Below are positions 45,302 through 53,795 of a DNA stretch of 64,000 nucleotides, piece after piece. The translations under genes were made by a program, and so were the position numbers. Position 1 is the first letter of the stretch. The number at the start of each line of letters is the position of its first letter. A model generated the notes under the pieces. It was not told the origin of the DNA. It was given only the letters and a program-made list of their open reading frames with translations, and ran no database searches. The DNA is from Gluconobacter kanchanaburiensis NBRC 103587 (GTDB lineage Bacteria; Pseudomonadota; Alphaproteobacteria; Acetobacterales; Acetobacteraceae): assembly GCF_007988905.1 (NCBI RefSeq), contig NZ_BJVA01000012.1:1-64000 (forward strand), read 5' to 3'.

Positions 45302-45390
45302 GAATAAAAGTTTTTGGGTTCCGCCTTTTTTCAAAAAAGGCGGAGAGCATCGAAGCTTTTTGAAAAAAGCTTCACCAAAAACTTTTATTC
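45302..45390. terminator. Three-armed inverted repeat, probable bidirectional terminator
   Basis: A perfect 16-bp outer stem (45302-45317 with 45375-45390, GAATAAAAGTTTTTGG and its complement) encloses two further perfect hairpins: CCGCCTTTTTT/AAAAAAGGCGG at 45321-45343 and GAAGCTTTTT/AAAAAGCTTC at 45352-45373. The transcript of either strand can fold into a three-way junction, and each arm carries A or T runs. It lies exactly between convergent ptrB and the efflux adaptor gene, so it can end both. Confidence 0.85.
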
Positions 45391-45398
45391 CAGAGCGC

Positions 45399-46349
45399 TT
45401 ACCTATGTCCGAACAGATGCCGGATGTCGTCGCCAAAATGCTGGAAGGCGGCGTGGGTGGAGCGGTGACGGCGGTTGCCTTCCTCTGACACGACGGTCAC
45501 GGTGGCGGTCATGCCGGCGGCCAGGGTCAGATCATCGGGGATCTTGTCGATCTTCACGCGCACCGGGATACGCTGCGCCAGACGCACCCAAGTATAAACC
45601 GGATCGATGGTCGGCAGACCCTGCTTGTTCACGAGAGCATTGTTGGTGGCGATGCCGCGGGTGATGCTCTCGACATGGCCGAAGAGCGGATCGTGATAGC
45701 CCATCAGATCCATACGGACGAGATCCCCCTCGTCGAGGTCATGGACCTTGGTTTCCTCGAAATAGCCGTCCACCCAATAGGAACTAGTGTCGATAATATG
45801 GATGTTGACCACACCAGCGGTTGCGAAATCGCCTGGACGCATGATGAGGTTGGTCACGATGCCGTCGATGGAACTGCGGACTTCCGTTCGCTCCAGATTG
45901 ATCGCTGCCTGACGTTCTGCAGCCTGCGCCGCATCGTACTGGGCCTGCATCTGCTGGGACAGAGCCTCAAACTGCCTCTTTTCCTCGACCGAGACGGCCG
46001 TGCCGGGGATGGCTTTACGCCACTGGGCCTGAACAACACGGAACTCCAAGTCGGCCTTGCGTTCGGCCACACGTGCTTTAGCAGTATCGAGCGCCACCTT
46101 GAAGTCGAACGGATCAATGACGTAAAGCACGTCACCTTTGTGGACGAACTGGTTGTCCTTCACCCGTACATCAAGAATCTGTCCCGAAACACGTGGTGCG
46201 ATATTGGCGACCTGCACACGGACCTGTCCGTTCCGAGTCCAGGGAGAGGCCGTGTAGTAGTCCCACAGGATGACGACCACGAGCGCCGCCACCACGAGAA
46301 TGCATAGCGTGATGGTAAAGCGGATCAGGCGATGGGCACTGGAAAGCAC
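45399..46349 (-). CDS. aaeA: Efflux membrane fusion protein, AaeA-like (HlyD family)
   Basis: The periplasmic adaptor of an aromatic-acid efflux pump, 316 residues. GTG start. One N-terminal membrane helix (FTITLCILVVAALVVVILWD), then WTRNGQVRVQVANIAPRVSG and LDVRVKDNQFVHKGDVLYVI of the barrel-sandwich hybrid, a short coiled-coil hairpin and RSSIDGIVTNLIMRPGDFAT. It is the last gene of aaeB-aaeX-aaeA. Substrates are likely hydroxylated aromatic or other weak acids. Confidence 0.87.
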   Translation of the reverse strand: MLSSAHRLIRFTITLCILVVAALVVVILWDYYTASPWTRNGQVRVQVANIAPRVSGQILDVRVKDNQFVHKGDVLYVIDPFDFKVALDTAKARVAERKADLEFRVVQAQWRKAIPGTAVSVEEKRQFEALSQQMQAQYDAAQAAERQAAINLERTEVRSSIDGIVTNLIMRPGDFATAGVVNIHIIDTSSYWVDGYFEETKVHDLDEGDLVRMDLMGYHDPLFGHVESITRGIATNNALVNKQGLPTIDPVYTWVRLAQRIPVRVKIDKIPDDLTLAAGMTATVTVVSEEGNRRHRSTHAAFQHFGDDIRHLFGHR

Positions 46350-46387
46350 GGGACGGTCACCTTGGTTTTATTCAAAACAAAAGAGGA

Positions 46388-46588
46388 TCAGAGGATCAGG
46401 GTGTAAAGGCCGATCAGGCAGATCAGGATGCCGAACTGGGCCAGGGGCGGATCCCAGACGAAACGCCACAGATCGAACCAGCCCATGATCCAGCGCAGGA
46501 TGGCCAGCGTCAGAAGCGCCAGCGCCAGATTGATCACGAAAGCCGAGACCAGCACGCCATCGAGATCGACAACCTGTGTCATCACCAT
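46388..46588 (-). CDS. aaeX: AaeX-like small membrane protein (DUF1656)
   Basis: 66 residues with two membrane helices: LVSAFVINLALALLTLAILR and PPLAQFGILICLIGLYTLIL. This is the DUF1656/AaeX pattern, always found between the FUSC pump gene and the adaptor gene. It overlaps the pump gene by seven bases if the first ATG is used, or starts at the stop codon if MTQVVD (46582) is used. Probably an accessory subunit of the pump. Confidence 0.85.
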   Translation of the reverse strand: MVMTQVVDLDGVLVSAFVINLALALLTLAILRWIMGWFDLWRFVWDPPLAQFGILICLIGLYTLIL

Positions 46589-48591
46589 CGTTTGCGTCCT
46601 ATCCCGTAGTGATGCACGGCGGAGCGGTTCAGACGCACCATGGTCCGGACGGCTTCAAGACCACCGATACAGTTGATGATCATGGACTGTTCCTCGCGGA
46701 TTCCATCGGACAGCCGTTCGAAGAACATGGCCTGAAGTTCCGGGATCTCGGCTTCCAGAAGGCCAAGCCGATCATGGGCCAGCAGCCGCCGGACATGGCG
46801 GACCATTGGTTTGAGGCCATGGAGATGCCCCGCCTGATCCAGATAATGTCGCACGCGCGCAATCGTGCTGGAAAAATCCTCCAGCGCCACGAAACGGTTG
46901 AACACACGCCGAGAGCGCAGGCCAGGCTCCTTCATCCGCTCCGTCCACATCAGGAACTGGCTGAGACGCTCATATTTCCGGCTGAGCAACGGCGGCCCCA
47001 TCCTCTCGCCATGTCCGGCGAGCTGGGTTTCCAGATCGTAGGCGATGGACACCGCCAGCCTGAAACGGTGCCGCCGCGCCGTAGGAGGCCACAGCAGAAC
47101 CAGCAACACGAAAGACAGAACGGCAGCCATCGCATAGAACGTGTTGCGTGTAATGAAGGCCATCGGATCGTAGTTGTGATGATTTCCCAGCCCGATGAAG
47201 ACCAGAAAGAAGACGCCGTAATTAAAGCCAATGGCGCTGGTTTTCGGGTTCATCAGCAGCAGGCAGGAGATGATGGTCTGCGGCAGGAGTACGAGGGCAA
47301 GGCTCAGCATGCTGCCCACATGTGGCAGAATCATGAAGTCCAGCCATGCCGCAACGAGAATGCCCGCGGGCATTCCGATAATGGCCCCCTTGCCGAACTC
47401 CGCCGTATCGATGGCCGTGGAAGCCAGCGTCAGCACGAGTGCGGTCTGGGACAGGGCCGTGACAGAAGCAGGGATACTCGTCGCCAGACACAGCGCTGCG
47501 GCAACACTGAAACCCAGAAGCACGCGAATCGCGTTGATGAACGCCGTCACATAATCCGGATTGCTCTCGAGATGGGCCAGCTTGAGTGCATCGCCCGCCG
47601 GGGTAGCACGCAGGAGCGTGTTCATGCCCGTGCGGATATGCAGACGGTTGCTGAGAAGCGTGGAGCACCGTTCCAGAAACCAGGCTTCACGCGCGGAGGG
47701 AACAAAGTCCGGATCTTCCGCGCGGATGTCATCCAGAATCGTGTCCATGGTCTCAAGCCGGGTCGTGCCGTCCTCGGACCGTTCATGCCAGGCCCGGACA
47801 TGACGGATCAGGATGTCGGAAATACCGCCCGTTTCCAAAAGCCACGCGATCGCACGGCTCGTGGTCAGGACGGTCAGCATACCAATAATGCCCAGCCTTG
47901 CTCCCGCCATCCGCAGACGCCCGCGCTCGACTTCGGTCCGGGCGTAGGAAATCTGGGTCATGAGCGCAAGAATTTCGCCACTCAAACCGATCATCTGCTC
48001 GGGAGTCGCAATCGGCTCGCCCATGATGGCGGATTTTCCGGTCTGCCGCACGCGATGCGACAGCGTCTCCATGGCCTTGGACAGACGTCGCCAGGCCTCG
48101 GGTGATCCGGACAGGATATTGACGACCGCGATCGAGGCCACGCCAATGGCAATATCAGAGGCACGGGCGATGCTGACAGGGTAGATATTCTGCGGATCGT
48201 CCATCGTGGGGATGGCGACGAGAGCAACAGTATATCCCGCCAGCAGCGCGCCGTAGGAGCGGAAATCTCGCTCCAGCGAACCTACAAACGCACAGGCCGC
48301 GATCCACAGGGCAGCACCCCCGAGCGACAGGGCGCGTTCCTGATTGAACAGGGCAACGAGAATGATGGAAACACTGACACCGAGCACGGTCCCCGCCAGG
48401 CGGTAGAAGGCCTTGGAGAGAGCCTGACCACGCAGGGGCTGGGCCAGGATCATGACTGTCACGCCGGCACTAGCGGGGGAGTCAAGCTGGGACCAGAACG
48501 CCGTTCCAAGCGCCAGGACAAGTGCACACCATGTCCTGAGACTGAACTGGAGCCAGCCGGGGCGGAAAACTGATTGTAGTGCCGCAGTCAA
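46582..48591 (-). CDS. aaeB: FUSC-family efflux transporter, AaeB-like
   Basis: A 669-residue inner-membrane pump with two blocks of membrane helices (N-terminal SLRTWCALVLALGTAFWSQL, VTVMILAQPLRGQALSKAFY; second block LLGFSVAAALCLATSIPASV) and two cytoplasmic regions, the FUSC/AaeB layout. Known members export p-hydroxybenzoate-type acids. The TTG start has GGGGAG eight bases upstream. It leads the operon with the DUF1656 and adaptor genes; no LysR regulator (AaeR) lies beside it. Confidence 0.87.
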   Translation of the reverse strand: MTAALQSVFRPGWLQFSLRTWCALVLALGTAFWSQLDSPASAGVTVMILAQPLRGQALSKAFYRLAGTVLGVSVSIILVALFNQERALSLGGAALWIAACAFVGSLERDFRSYGALLAGYTVALVAIPTMDDPQNIYPVSIARASDIAIGVASIAVVNILSGSPEAWRRLSKAMETLSHRVRQTGKSAIMGEPIATPEQMIGLSGEILALMTQISYARTEVERGRLRMAGARLGIIGMLTVLTTSRAIAWLLETGGISDILIRHVRAWHERSEDGTTRLETMDTILDDIRAEDPDFVPSAREAWFLERCSTLLSNRLHIRTGMNTLLRATPAGDALKLAHLESNPDYVTAFINAIRVLLGFSVAAALCLATSIPASVTALSQTALVLTLASTAIDTAEFGKGAIIGMPAGILVAAWLDFMILPHVGSMLSLALVLLPQTIISCLLLMNPKTSAIGFNYGVFFLVFIGLGNHHNYDPMAFITRNTFYAMAAVLSFVLLVLLWPPTARRHRFRLAVSIAYDLETQLAGHGERMGPPLLSRKYERLSQFLMWTERMKEPGLRSRRVFNRFVALEDFSSTIARVRHYLDQAGHLHGLKPMVRHVRRLLAHDRLGLLEAEIPELQAMFFERLSDGIREEQSMIINCIGGLEAVRTMVRLNRSAVHHYGIGRKRW

Positions 48592-48759
48592 GAGCCATGC
48601 TCCCCACCCTGCACAGACATCACCGGAAACAGTTCCACGGCTCTCATTACCAGAATCAGACAGGTAACCTTAGGAGCGCTCTCGCGGAAAAGTTAGCCCT
48701 CGCGTTCTCCGGACATGTTTTGAAAGGAAGTTTCAGGCCTCAGCCGAGCGACGGCAGTG
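48592..48759. other. Intergenic region upstream of the efflux operon
   Basis: 168 bases between the start of aaeB and the end of the next minus-strand gene. No gene or clear hairpin is seen. It should hold the aaeB promoter. Confidence 0.45.
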
Positions 48760-49197
48760 TCAGTCTTCTTCCTCGGGAAGGACCTTGCAGGCCGCGCTCA
48801 GCTTGGGATCAGCATGAGAGGCAGACTTTCGGCAATATGTGCGGGCATCAGCACCACACATATTCGTGACATCTTCCATTTCCGACGACAGAACGTCACG
48901 CGCCACACCGATATCCTGATTATGCTCGGGATCGATGCCTTCTTCCTTGCCCAGGGCCGTCTGGGCCTGATGCATTTCCTTGAGCGCGTTGATGCAGGAG
49001 TCGCCCGCGGCATCCGGATTGGTCTGGAGCACACGAAGAATCTTGTTGATGGCGAATCCCTGCTGGTTGATCGTGGGATCGTCGTCATTAGTCTTGGCGT
49101 CCCCGTCATCCGCTCTTGCGGCCACGGGCGCGGCAAGGGCGACGGCGAGAGGAAGAAGGGCCAGCAGCAGGGCGGGGCGGGAATGGCGCTTGATCAT
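48760..49197 (-). CDS. Hypothetical exported protein
   Basis: 145 residues with a clear signal peptide (PALLLALLPLAVALAAPVAA). The mature part is acidic and helical (NKILRVLQTNPDAAGDSCIN) with several Cys (DSCIN, NMCGAD, TYCRKS, AACKV) that could form disulfides in the periplasm, and ends in PEEED. I do not recognise the family. The frame opens at 49281, but the signal peptide sets the start at 49197. No strong ribosome site is seen. Confidence 0.65.
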   Translation of the reverse strand: MIKRHSRPALLLALLPLAVALAAPVAARADDGDAKTNDDDPTINQQGFAINKILRVLQTNPDAAGDSCINALKEMHQAQTALGKEEGIDPEHNQDIGVARDVLSSEMEDVTNMCGADARTYCRKSASHADPKLSAACKVLPEEED

Positions 49198-49311
49198 GAG
49201 AATGGAGGTTAGGAGAAAACGCGGGCCGGACAAAGACCCTGAACGAGGCTGTTGCAGGTTGTTGCAAATCGGCAGCATCAAGGAATTCCGCCACCCGGAT
49301 GGCGTGTTAGC

Positions 49312-49340
49312 TTGACTCTACAGGGTGGGATGGGTAATCG
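49312..49340 (+). promoter_or_regulatory. Putative promoter of rpmJ
   Basis: TTGACT at 49312-49317 and TAATCG at 49335-49340 with 17 bases between, 74 bases upstream of the start codon. The -35 is good, the -10 weak. Confidence 0.4.
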
Positions 49341-49413
49341 GGGCCATTCTTTCGCGGGCGTTCCGGCCCGCTGTCCGGTCCGCAAGGGCCTTACCCGTCG
49401 AGAGCCTGCAACC

Positions 49414-49539
49414 ATGAAGATCCGCAACAGCCTGAAGTCCGCCAAGGTCCGCGACAAGGACTGCCGCGTTGTCCGCCGCCGCGGTCGCGTTTACATCATC
49501 AACAAGAAGAACCCGCGCATGAAGGCTCGCCAGGGCTGA
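49414..49539 (+). CDS. rpmJ: 50S ribosomal protein bL36 (RpmJ)
   Basis: A 41-residue large-subunit ribosomal protein: [20 protein letters not shown] followed by [20 protein letters not shown]. It is the C-minus form: only one Cys remains of the CCHC zinc site, as usual in alphaproteobacteria. The gene lies away from the large ribosomal operons. The upstream frame to 49252 is not coding; GAGAG lies about ten bases before the ATG. Confidence 0.95.
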   Translation: MKIRNSLKSAKVRDKDCRVVRRRGRVYIINKKNPRMKARQG

Positions 49540-49556
49540 ACCCCTTGGTCTGCCGG

Positions 49557-50210
49557 ATGACGGACAGGCGGCGCTGGCTGATGGCTGGCGCCGTTCTGCT
49601 TTGTAGCCCGGCCCTGACTTTTCTGCCAGTTCACGCCGCACCCGCCGCACATTCTGCCGCGCCCGGCCCCGCAGCATCTCCGGCTGCCAAAACACCCGCC
49701 CCCTCTCCCCGCCCGCCACGCAAGACGCTCCATGACCGCCTCATGGATGCGGAAAAAGCGCTCGCCATGGCCGGGAACGAAAAACAGGCTGGCGAAATTT
49801 CCGAACGCGCAGAAGGCCTCCGCAGCCGCGCCCTGACCGGCAGCGTGCAGATGCTCATCAGCGATTCGCATGATGCGCTGGAAAAACATGATTTCCAGCA
49901 GGCACAGGACGACCTGACCGCCGCCATCACCATCCAGCCCGACCAGCCCATCCTCTACCGTCAGCGTGCAGCTATCCGTCTGGCAGCAGGGGACAATAAC
50001 GGCGCGATCACCGATCTGGGCGTCGTTCTTCAGGCCGACCCCGGCGATCCCACCGCATGGGGCATGCTCGCGGAAGCCGAACATGACCGGCACGAGCCCG
50101 AAGCCGCCTTGAGGGCGTTCCACCAGATGCTGCTTCTGAACCCGAAATCCCCCGATTCCGACACACAGCTCAAAACACTGGAAAAGGCCCGCGACGGCCA
50201 GCAGGACTGA
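49557..50210 (+). CDS. Exported TPR protein
   Basis: 217 residues from the ATG at 49557. A basic N-terminus and hydrophobic segment (RRRWLMAGAVLLCSPALTFL) ending in VHA form a signal peptide. An Ala/Pro linker follows, then TPR-like repeats (FQQAQDDLTAAITIQPDQPI, NNGAITDLGVVLQADPGDPT, EAALRAFHQMLLLNPKSPDS). It follows rpmJ by 17 bases and may be cotranscribed. Likely a periplasmic protein-interaction module; partner unknown. A TTG at 49545 is an alternative start. Confidence 0.75.
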   Translation: MTDRRRWLMAGAVLLCSPALTFLPVHAAPAAHSAAPGPAASPAAKTPAPSPRPPRKTLHDRLMDAEKALAMAGNEKQAGEISERAEGLRSRALTGSVQMLISDSHDALEKHDFQQAQDDLTAAITIQPDQPILYRQRAAIRLAAGDNNGAITDLGVVLQADPGDPTAWGMLAEAEHDRHEPEAALRAFHQMLLLNPKSPDSDTQLKTLEKARDGQQD

Positions 50211-50302
50211 CGTCTCTGCGCCATGGCTTGCACGTACTGCTCTGGCAACCCCTTGTAATGTCGCGTGTTGATCCCCTGATTCCATTTTTCAGGAGATCCC
50301 CC

Positions 50303-50545
50303 ATGACCAAGTCATCCCCCGCCCCCGAAACCACCATCGCAGACGTCAGCTCCAAGAAGGGCTGCTGCTCCAAAATGAAGGCCTGCTGTCAGAAGGCCAC
50401 GCGCGCCCGGGAAATCGGCCTCGCCGGCATGACCGCCATGGCGACATTCGGACCCAAGCGCTTCCGCCCGTATTTCCAGCAGATTCTGGCCGTAATCGCG
50501 GTCGTGACCGCTTCGGTCGAGTTTTTCCGCAAGCGCAAGGGCTGA
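50303..50545 (+). CDS. Small Cys-rich membrane protein
   Basis: 80 residues with AGGAG seven bases before the ATG, so clearly a translated gene. The N-terminal half is soluble and contains KKGCCSKMKACCQKATRAR, two Cys pairs spaced six apart that could bind a metal. A single hydrophobic helix follows (FQQILAVIAVVTASVEFF) with a basic tail RKRKG. Family not recognised. It ends 10 bases before the end of priA on the other strand. Confidence 0.65.
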   Translation: MTKSSPAPETTIADVSSKKGCCSKMKACCQKATRAREIGLAGMTAMATFGPKRFRPYFQQILAVIAVVTASVEFFRKRKG

Positions 50546-50555
50546 TTTTCCAGCC

Positions 50556-52796
50556 CTAGAGGAAGGAAATGGGGTCGATATCAATATCGACCCTGGCTCC
50601 GCCCGTAGGTTTGATATCCCCAAGCCACTGACGCAGGATCGGCTGTACGGCAATGCCCCGCATCGTCCGTAACAACAGCCTGCGCCGGTGTCGTCCGCGC
50701 AGGACAGCGAGCGGGGCCGGCGCTGGTCCCAGAACCTGCACCCCTTCCCGCTCCGGCGCGGAGAGCGCAATCTCACGCGCCAACGCGTCGGCCGCATCCG
50801 CATTGGGCGCGCTCACGATCAGCGCGGCTAGCCGTCCATAAGGCGGCCAGAACGAAGGCCGTCTCTGCTCGGCTTCCTGTTCCATGAAAGTCTGGAAATC
50901 GTTGGAGACCAGAGCCGTCATGACCGGATGCTCGCCGACATAACTCTGGAGCAGCACGCGCCCGCGGTGCTCCGCACGCCCTGCACGGCCCGCGACCTGA
51001 TGCAGAAGCTGCACGGTCCGCTCCGCCGCCCTCAGATCCCCGCCTCCAAGCCCCAGATCGGCATCCACGACGCCCACGAGCGTCAGCTTTGGAAAATGCC
51101 AGCCCTTAGCGACGATCTGCGTGCCGATGATGAGATTGACCTCCCCGTCCGAAATCTTCCGAACCGCCTCCGCCGTGGCTGCCGGGGAGCCAAGCGTATC
51201 AGAGGACATCACCAGCAGTTTCGCTTCCGGAAACCGCAGCTTGGCCTCTTCCGTGATGCGCTCAATTCCCGGCCCGATGGGCACGAGCGAATTCTCGGCG
51301 TGACATTCCGGGCAGTCCTTCGGAATCCGCTCGTTATGCCCGCAATGATGGCAGGTCAGAATGCCCCGCGCCCTATGCTCCACCAGCCAGGCTGAACAGT
51401 TCGGACACTGCATCCGGTGCCCGCAGGCCCGGCACAGCGTCAGGGGCGCATAGCCGCGCCGGTTGAGAAACAGCATGGCCTGCTCCCCCTTCTCCAGCGT
51501 TTCATCAATGGCAGTGCAGAGCTTGGGCGACAGAAACAGGCCGCGTTCGGGCGGGTCTGCCCGCATATCCACCAACGACACATCCGGTAGGGTCGCCCCA
51601 CCATGCCGTGCGGTCAGAAGTTCGTGCCGGTAGCGTCCGCTCTCCACATTCGCAAGCGTTTCGAGCGATGGCGTGGCGGAGACGAGAATGGCCGGTGCAT
51701 CCGCCAGACGGGCGCGAACAACCGCCATGTCCCGCCCATGATACATGACGCCCTCTTCCTGCTTAAAAGCGCTCTCATGCTCCTCGTCCACCACGACGAG
51801 GCCCAGATCAGCAAACGGCAGGAAGAGTGCTGAACGGGCCCCCACCACAACGCGGGCATTGCCTTCCGCCACGGCGCGCCATGTCTCGCGCCGGCGCTTG
51901 GCCCCGAGATCGGAGTGCCAGATGGCAGGTTCGGCCCCAAAACGCCGGATGAAACGGTCCGTCCACTGAGCGGACAGCGCGATTTCCGGCAGCAGGACCA
52001 GAACCTGCTTTCCCTTGGCCAGACAGGCGGCCACAGCCTCGAAATAAACCTCCGTCTTGCCCGATCCGGTCACCCCCTCCAGCAGCGTGACCTGAAACCG
52101 CCCAGCCTCGACGGGGCTGCATAATTCCTGCGCGACCTCAGCCTGTTCTTCGGAAAGTTTCGGCGCGCCATGCGCCGGGTCCGGCAGACCGAACGGAGCA
52201 GCCGGAGCGATGACGGCTTCCCGCAGCAGACCAGCCGTAGCGAGACCGCGAATGACGGCCGCACTCGCCCCGCTGCGATCCCCCAGTTCGGCAGTGCTCA
52301 TGGGTATGGAAGACGCAAAATTCAGCACGGACCGGCGCGCGGGCGTAATGCGCAGATCGCCTTCCGGCGCTTCCGTCCGCACCCAGCCCAAAGTGGGTTT
52401 GGGTGCATCTTTCAGATGAATGCGCGTCGCCATCGCCAGAACCAGCCCGGGCGGCGTGAGCGTATAGGCCGCCACCCAGTCGATAAAACGGCGCAGGCTC
52501 TGCGGAAGCGGGCGCACATCCAGCTTCCCAACAACCGGCCGCAGACGTTCGAGCGGAAGTTCACGTCCCACCGGCAAGGCGAAATCGGCAGGCAGGGTAC
52601 GATCGGTTTCCCAAACGCAGCCCACGGTTTCACGACGTCCCAAAGGGACCGTCACGAGGTCTCCCGGCTCAAGCGGCATGGGTGCAAGATAGTCGAGCGG
52701 CCCCGGAAACGGCAGCGGCACGAGTACCGAAACGCGCGTTCCGGTGGAAGGTGGCTTTCGCCGGAGATCAGGCTTGGATAGGCTGCTGGATGCCAT
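50556..52796 (-). CDS. priA: Primosomal replication restart helicase PriA
   Basis: A 746-residue DEAH-type 3'-5' helicase that reloads the replisome at stalled forks. Walker A is LEGVTGSGKTEVYFE, Walker B VVDEEHESAFKQ. The Cys-rich zinc region (CRACGHRMQCPNCSAWL, LTCHHCGHNERIPKDCPECH) is complete. C-terminal helicase motifs LVGVVDADLGL and HQVAGRAGRAEHRGRVLLQ are intact. The frame extends to 53114 over xerC; the ATG at 52796 (MASSSLSKPD) gives the normal length. Divergent from xerC with 33 bases between starts. Confidence 0.95.
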   Translation of the reverse strand: MASSSLSKPDLRRKPPSTGTRVSVLVPLPFPGPLDYLAPMPLEPGDLVTVPLGRRETVGCVWETDRTLPADFALPVGRELPLERLRPVVGKLDVRPLPQSLRRFIDWVAAYTLTPPGLVLAMATRIHLKDAPKPTLGWVRTEAPEGDLRITPARRSVLNFASSIPMSTAELGDRSGASAAVIRGLATAGLLREAVIAPAAPFGLPDPAHGAPKLSEEQAEVAQELCSPVEAGRFQVTLLEGVTGSGKTEVYFEAVAACLAKGKQVLVLLPEIALSAQWTDRFIRRFGAEPAIWHSDLGAKRRRETWRAVAEGNARVVVGARSALFLPFADLGLVVVDEEHESAFKQEEGVMYHGRDMAVVRARLADAPAILVSATPSLETLANVESGRYRHELLTARHGGATLPDVSLVDMRADPPERGLFLSPKLCTAIDETLEKGEQAMLFLNRRGYAPLTLCRACGHRMQCPNCSAWLVEHRARGILTCHHCGHNERIPKDCPECHAENSLVPIGPGIERITEEAKLRFPEAKLLVMSSDTLGSPAATAEAVRKISDGEVNLIIGTQIVAKGWHFPKLTLVGVVDADLGLGGGDLRAAERTVQLLHQVAGRAGRAEHRGRVLLQSYVGEHPVMTALVSNDFQTFMEQEAEQRRPSFWPPYGRLAALIVSAPNADAADALAREIALSAPEREGVQVLGPAPAPLAVLRGRHRRRLLLRTMRGIAVQPILRQWLGDIKPTGGARVDIDIDPISFL

Positions 52797-52829
52797 GACC
52801 GTGTCTAACCTCCCCCGCTCCGAAATGCC

Positions 52830-53795
52830 ATGACCGCATCCCTGATGGCGCTCGATGCTCTGCGCGATTGGACCGAATGGCTGACGCATGAAAAGCGCTC
52901 CAGCCCGCGCACGGTCGAGGCCTATCGCCACGACATCCTGCTGGCGCTGACGTTTTTTCAGCAGCATCTGGGCGGGGATGTGACACTGACCGATCTGAGG
53001 AAGCTGTCCCTTGCCGACCTGCGCGCCTGGCTCGCGCATGAAACGGCCCGCAGCGAAAAACCGACCCGTCGCGTTACCAGCGCCGACTCGCGGGCACGCT
53101 CGCGGGCACGGCATGTCTCAGCCCTACGGTCCTTTTTCCGGTATCTGGCCGTGCGGCACGATCTCTCCAACCCTGCGCCATCTTTGCTCGCTACGCCGCG
53201 AACGAAAAAACGCCTGCCACGTCCGCTGGGACAGGAGGCGGCTCTAGCGGCCCCGGAAGGTATTTCCGACGATGCCGAGACCAGTCAGGCCGCCCTGCGC
53301 GACCGGGCATTGTTCACACTGCTTTACGGCACGGGGCTGCGGATCGGCGAGGCGCTGTCGCTCGACATCCGGGACATGACGAATGCGGGGCAGAACATGC
53401 TTCGCGTGGTTGGAAAGGGCGGCAAGGAACGGCTCGTACCCCTACTTCCGGCGGTGATCGAGGCACTGGAAAACTGGAAAGCTGCCCATCCCACGCCCGC
53501 GCCCGATGCGCCCCTGTTCTGTGGCGTCCGGGGCGGCCGCCTCAATCCCGGTGTGGCCCAGCGCGCCATGCGGAACTGGCGCAAAGGCGAGGGGCTGCCG
53601 GATTCCGCAACGCCCCACGCCCTGCGCCATTCCTTCGCCACGCATCTGATGGAGGGCGGAGCGGACCTGCGCACCATTCAGGAACTCATGGGCCACGCCA
53701 GCCTCTCCACGACGCAGGCCTATACGCTGGCGGACGAAAAACACCTTCTGGACGTGTGGCGCAAAGCCCATCCCCGTGCGGATGGCGGCGCATGA
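52830..53795 (+). CDS. xerC: Tyrosine recombinase XerC
   Basis: Resolves chromosome dimers at dif together with XerD. 321 residues. The N-terminal SAM-like domain starts WTEWLTHEKRSSPRTVEAYR. All catalytic residues are visible: Arg in GTGLRIGEALSL, Lys in VGKGGKERLVPL, His-x-x-Arg in HALRHSFATHL, His in MGHASLSTTQ and the nucleophile Tyr in QAYTLADEKHLL. Divergent from priA, an arrangement found in several alphaproteobacteria. It overlaps the downstream protease gene by four bases. Confidence 0.93.
   Translation: MTASLMALDALRDWTEWLTHEKRSSPRTVEAYRHDILLALTFFQQHLGGDVTLTDLRKLSLADLRAWLAHETARSEKPTRRVTSADSRARSRARHVSALRSFFRYLAVRHDLSNPAPSLLATPRTKKRLPRPLGQEAALAAPEGISDDAETSQAALRDRALFTLLYGTGLRIGEALSLDIRDMTNAGQNMLRVVGKGGKERLVPLLPAVIEALENWKAAHPTPAPDAPLFCGVRGGRLNPGVAQRAMRNWRKGEGLPDSATPHALRHSFATHLMEGGADLRTIQELMGHASLSTTQAYTLADEKHLLDVWRKAHPRADGGA

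Noticed and set aside
46576-48105. A 509-codon plus-strand frame
   Set aside because: Antisense of aaeB, with low-complexity His/Gln/Arg composition.
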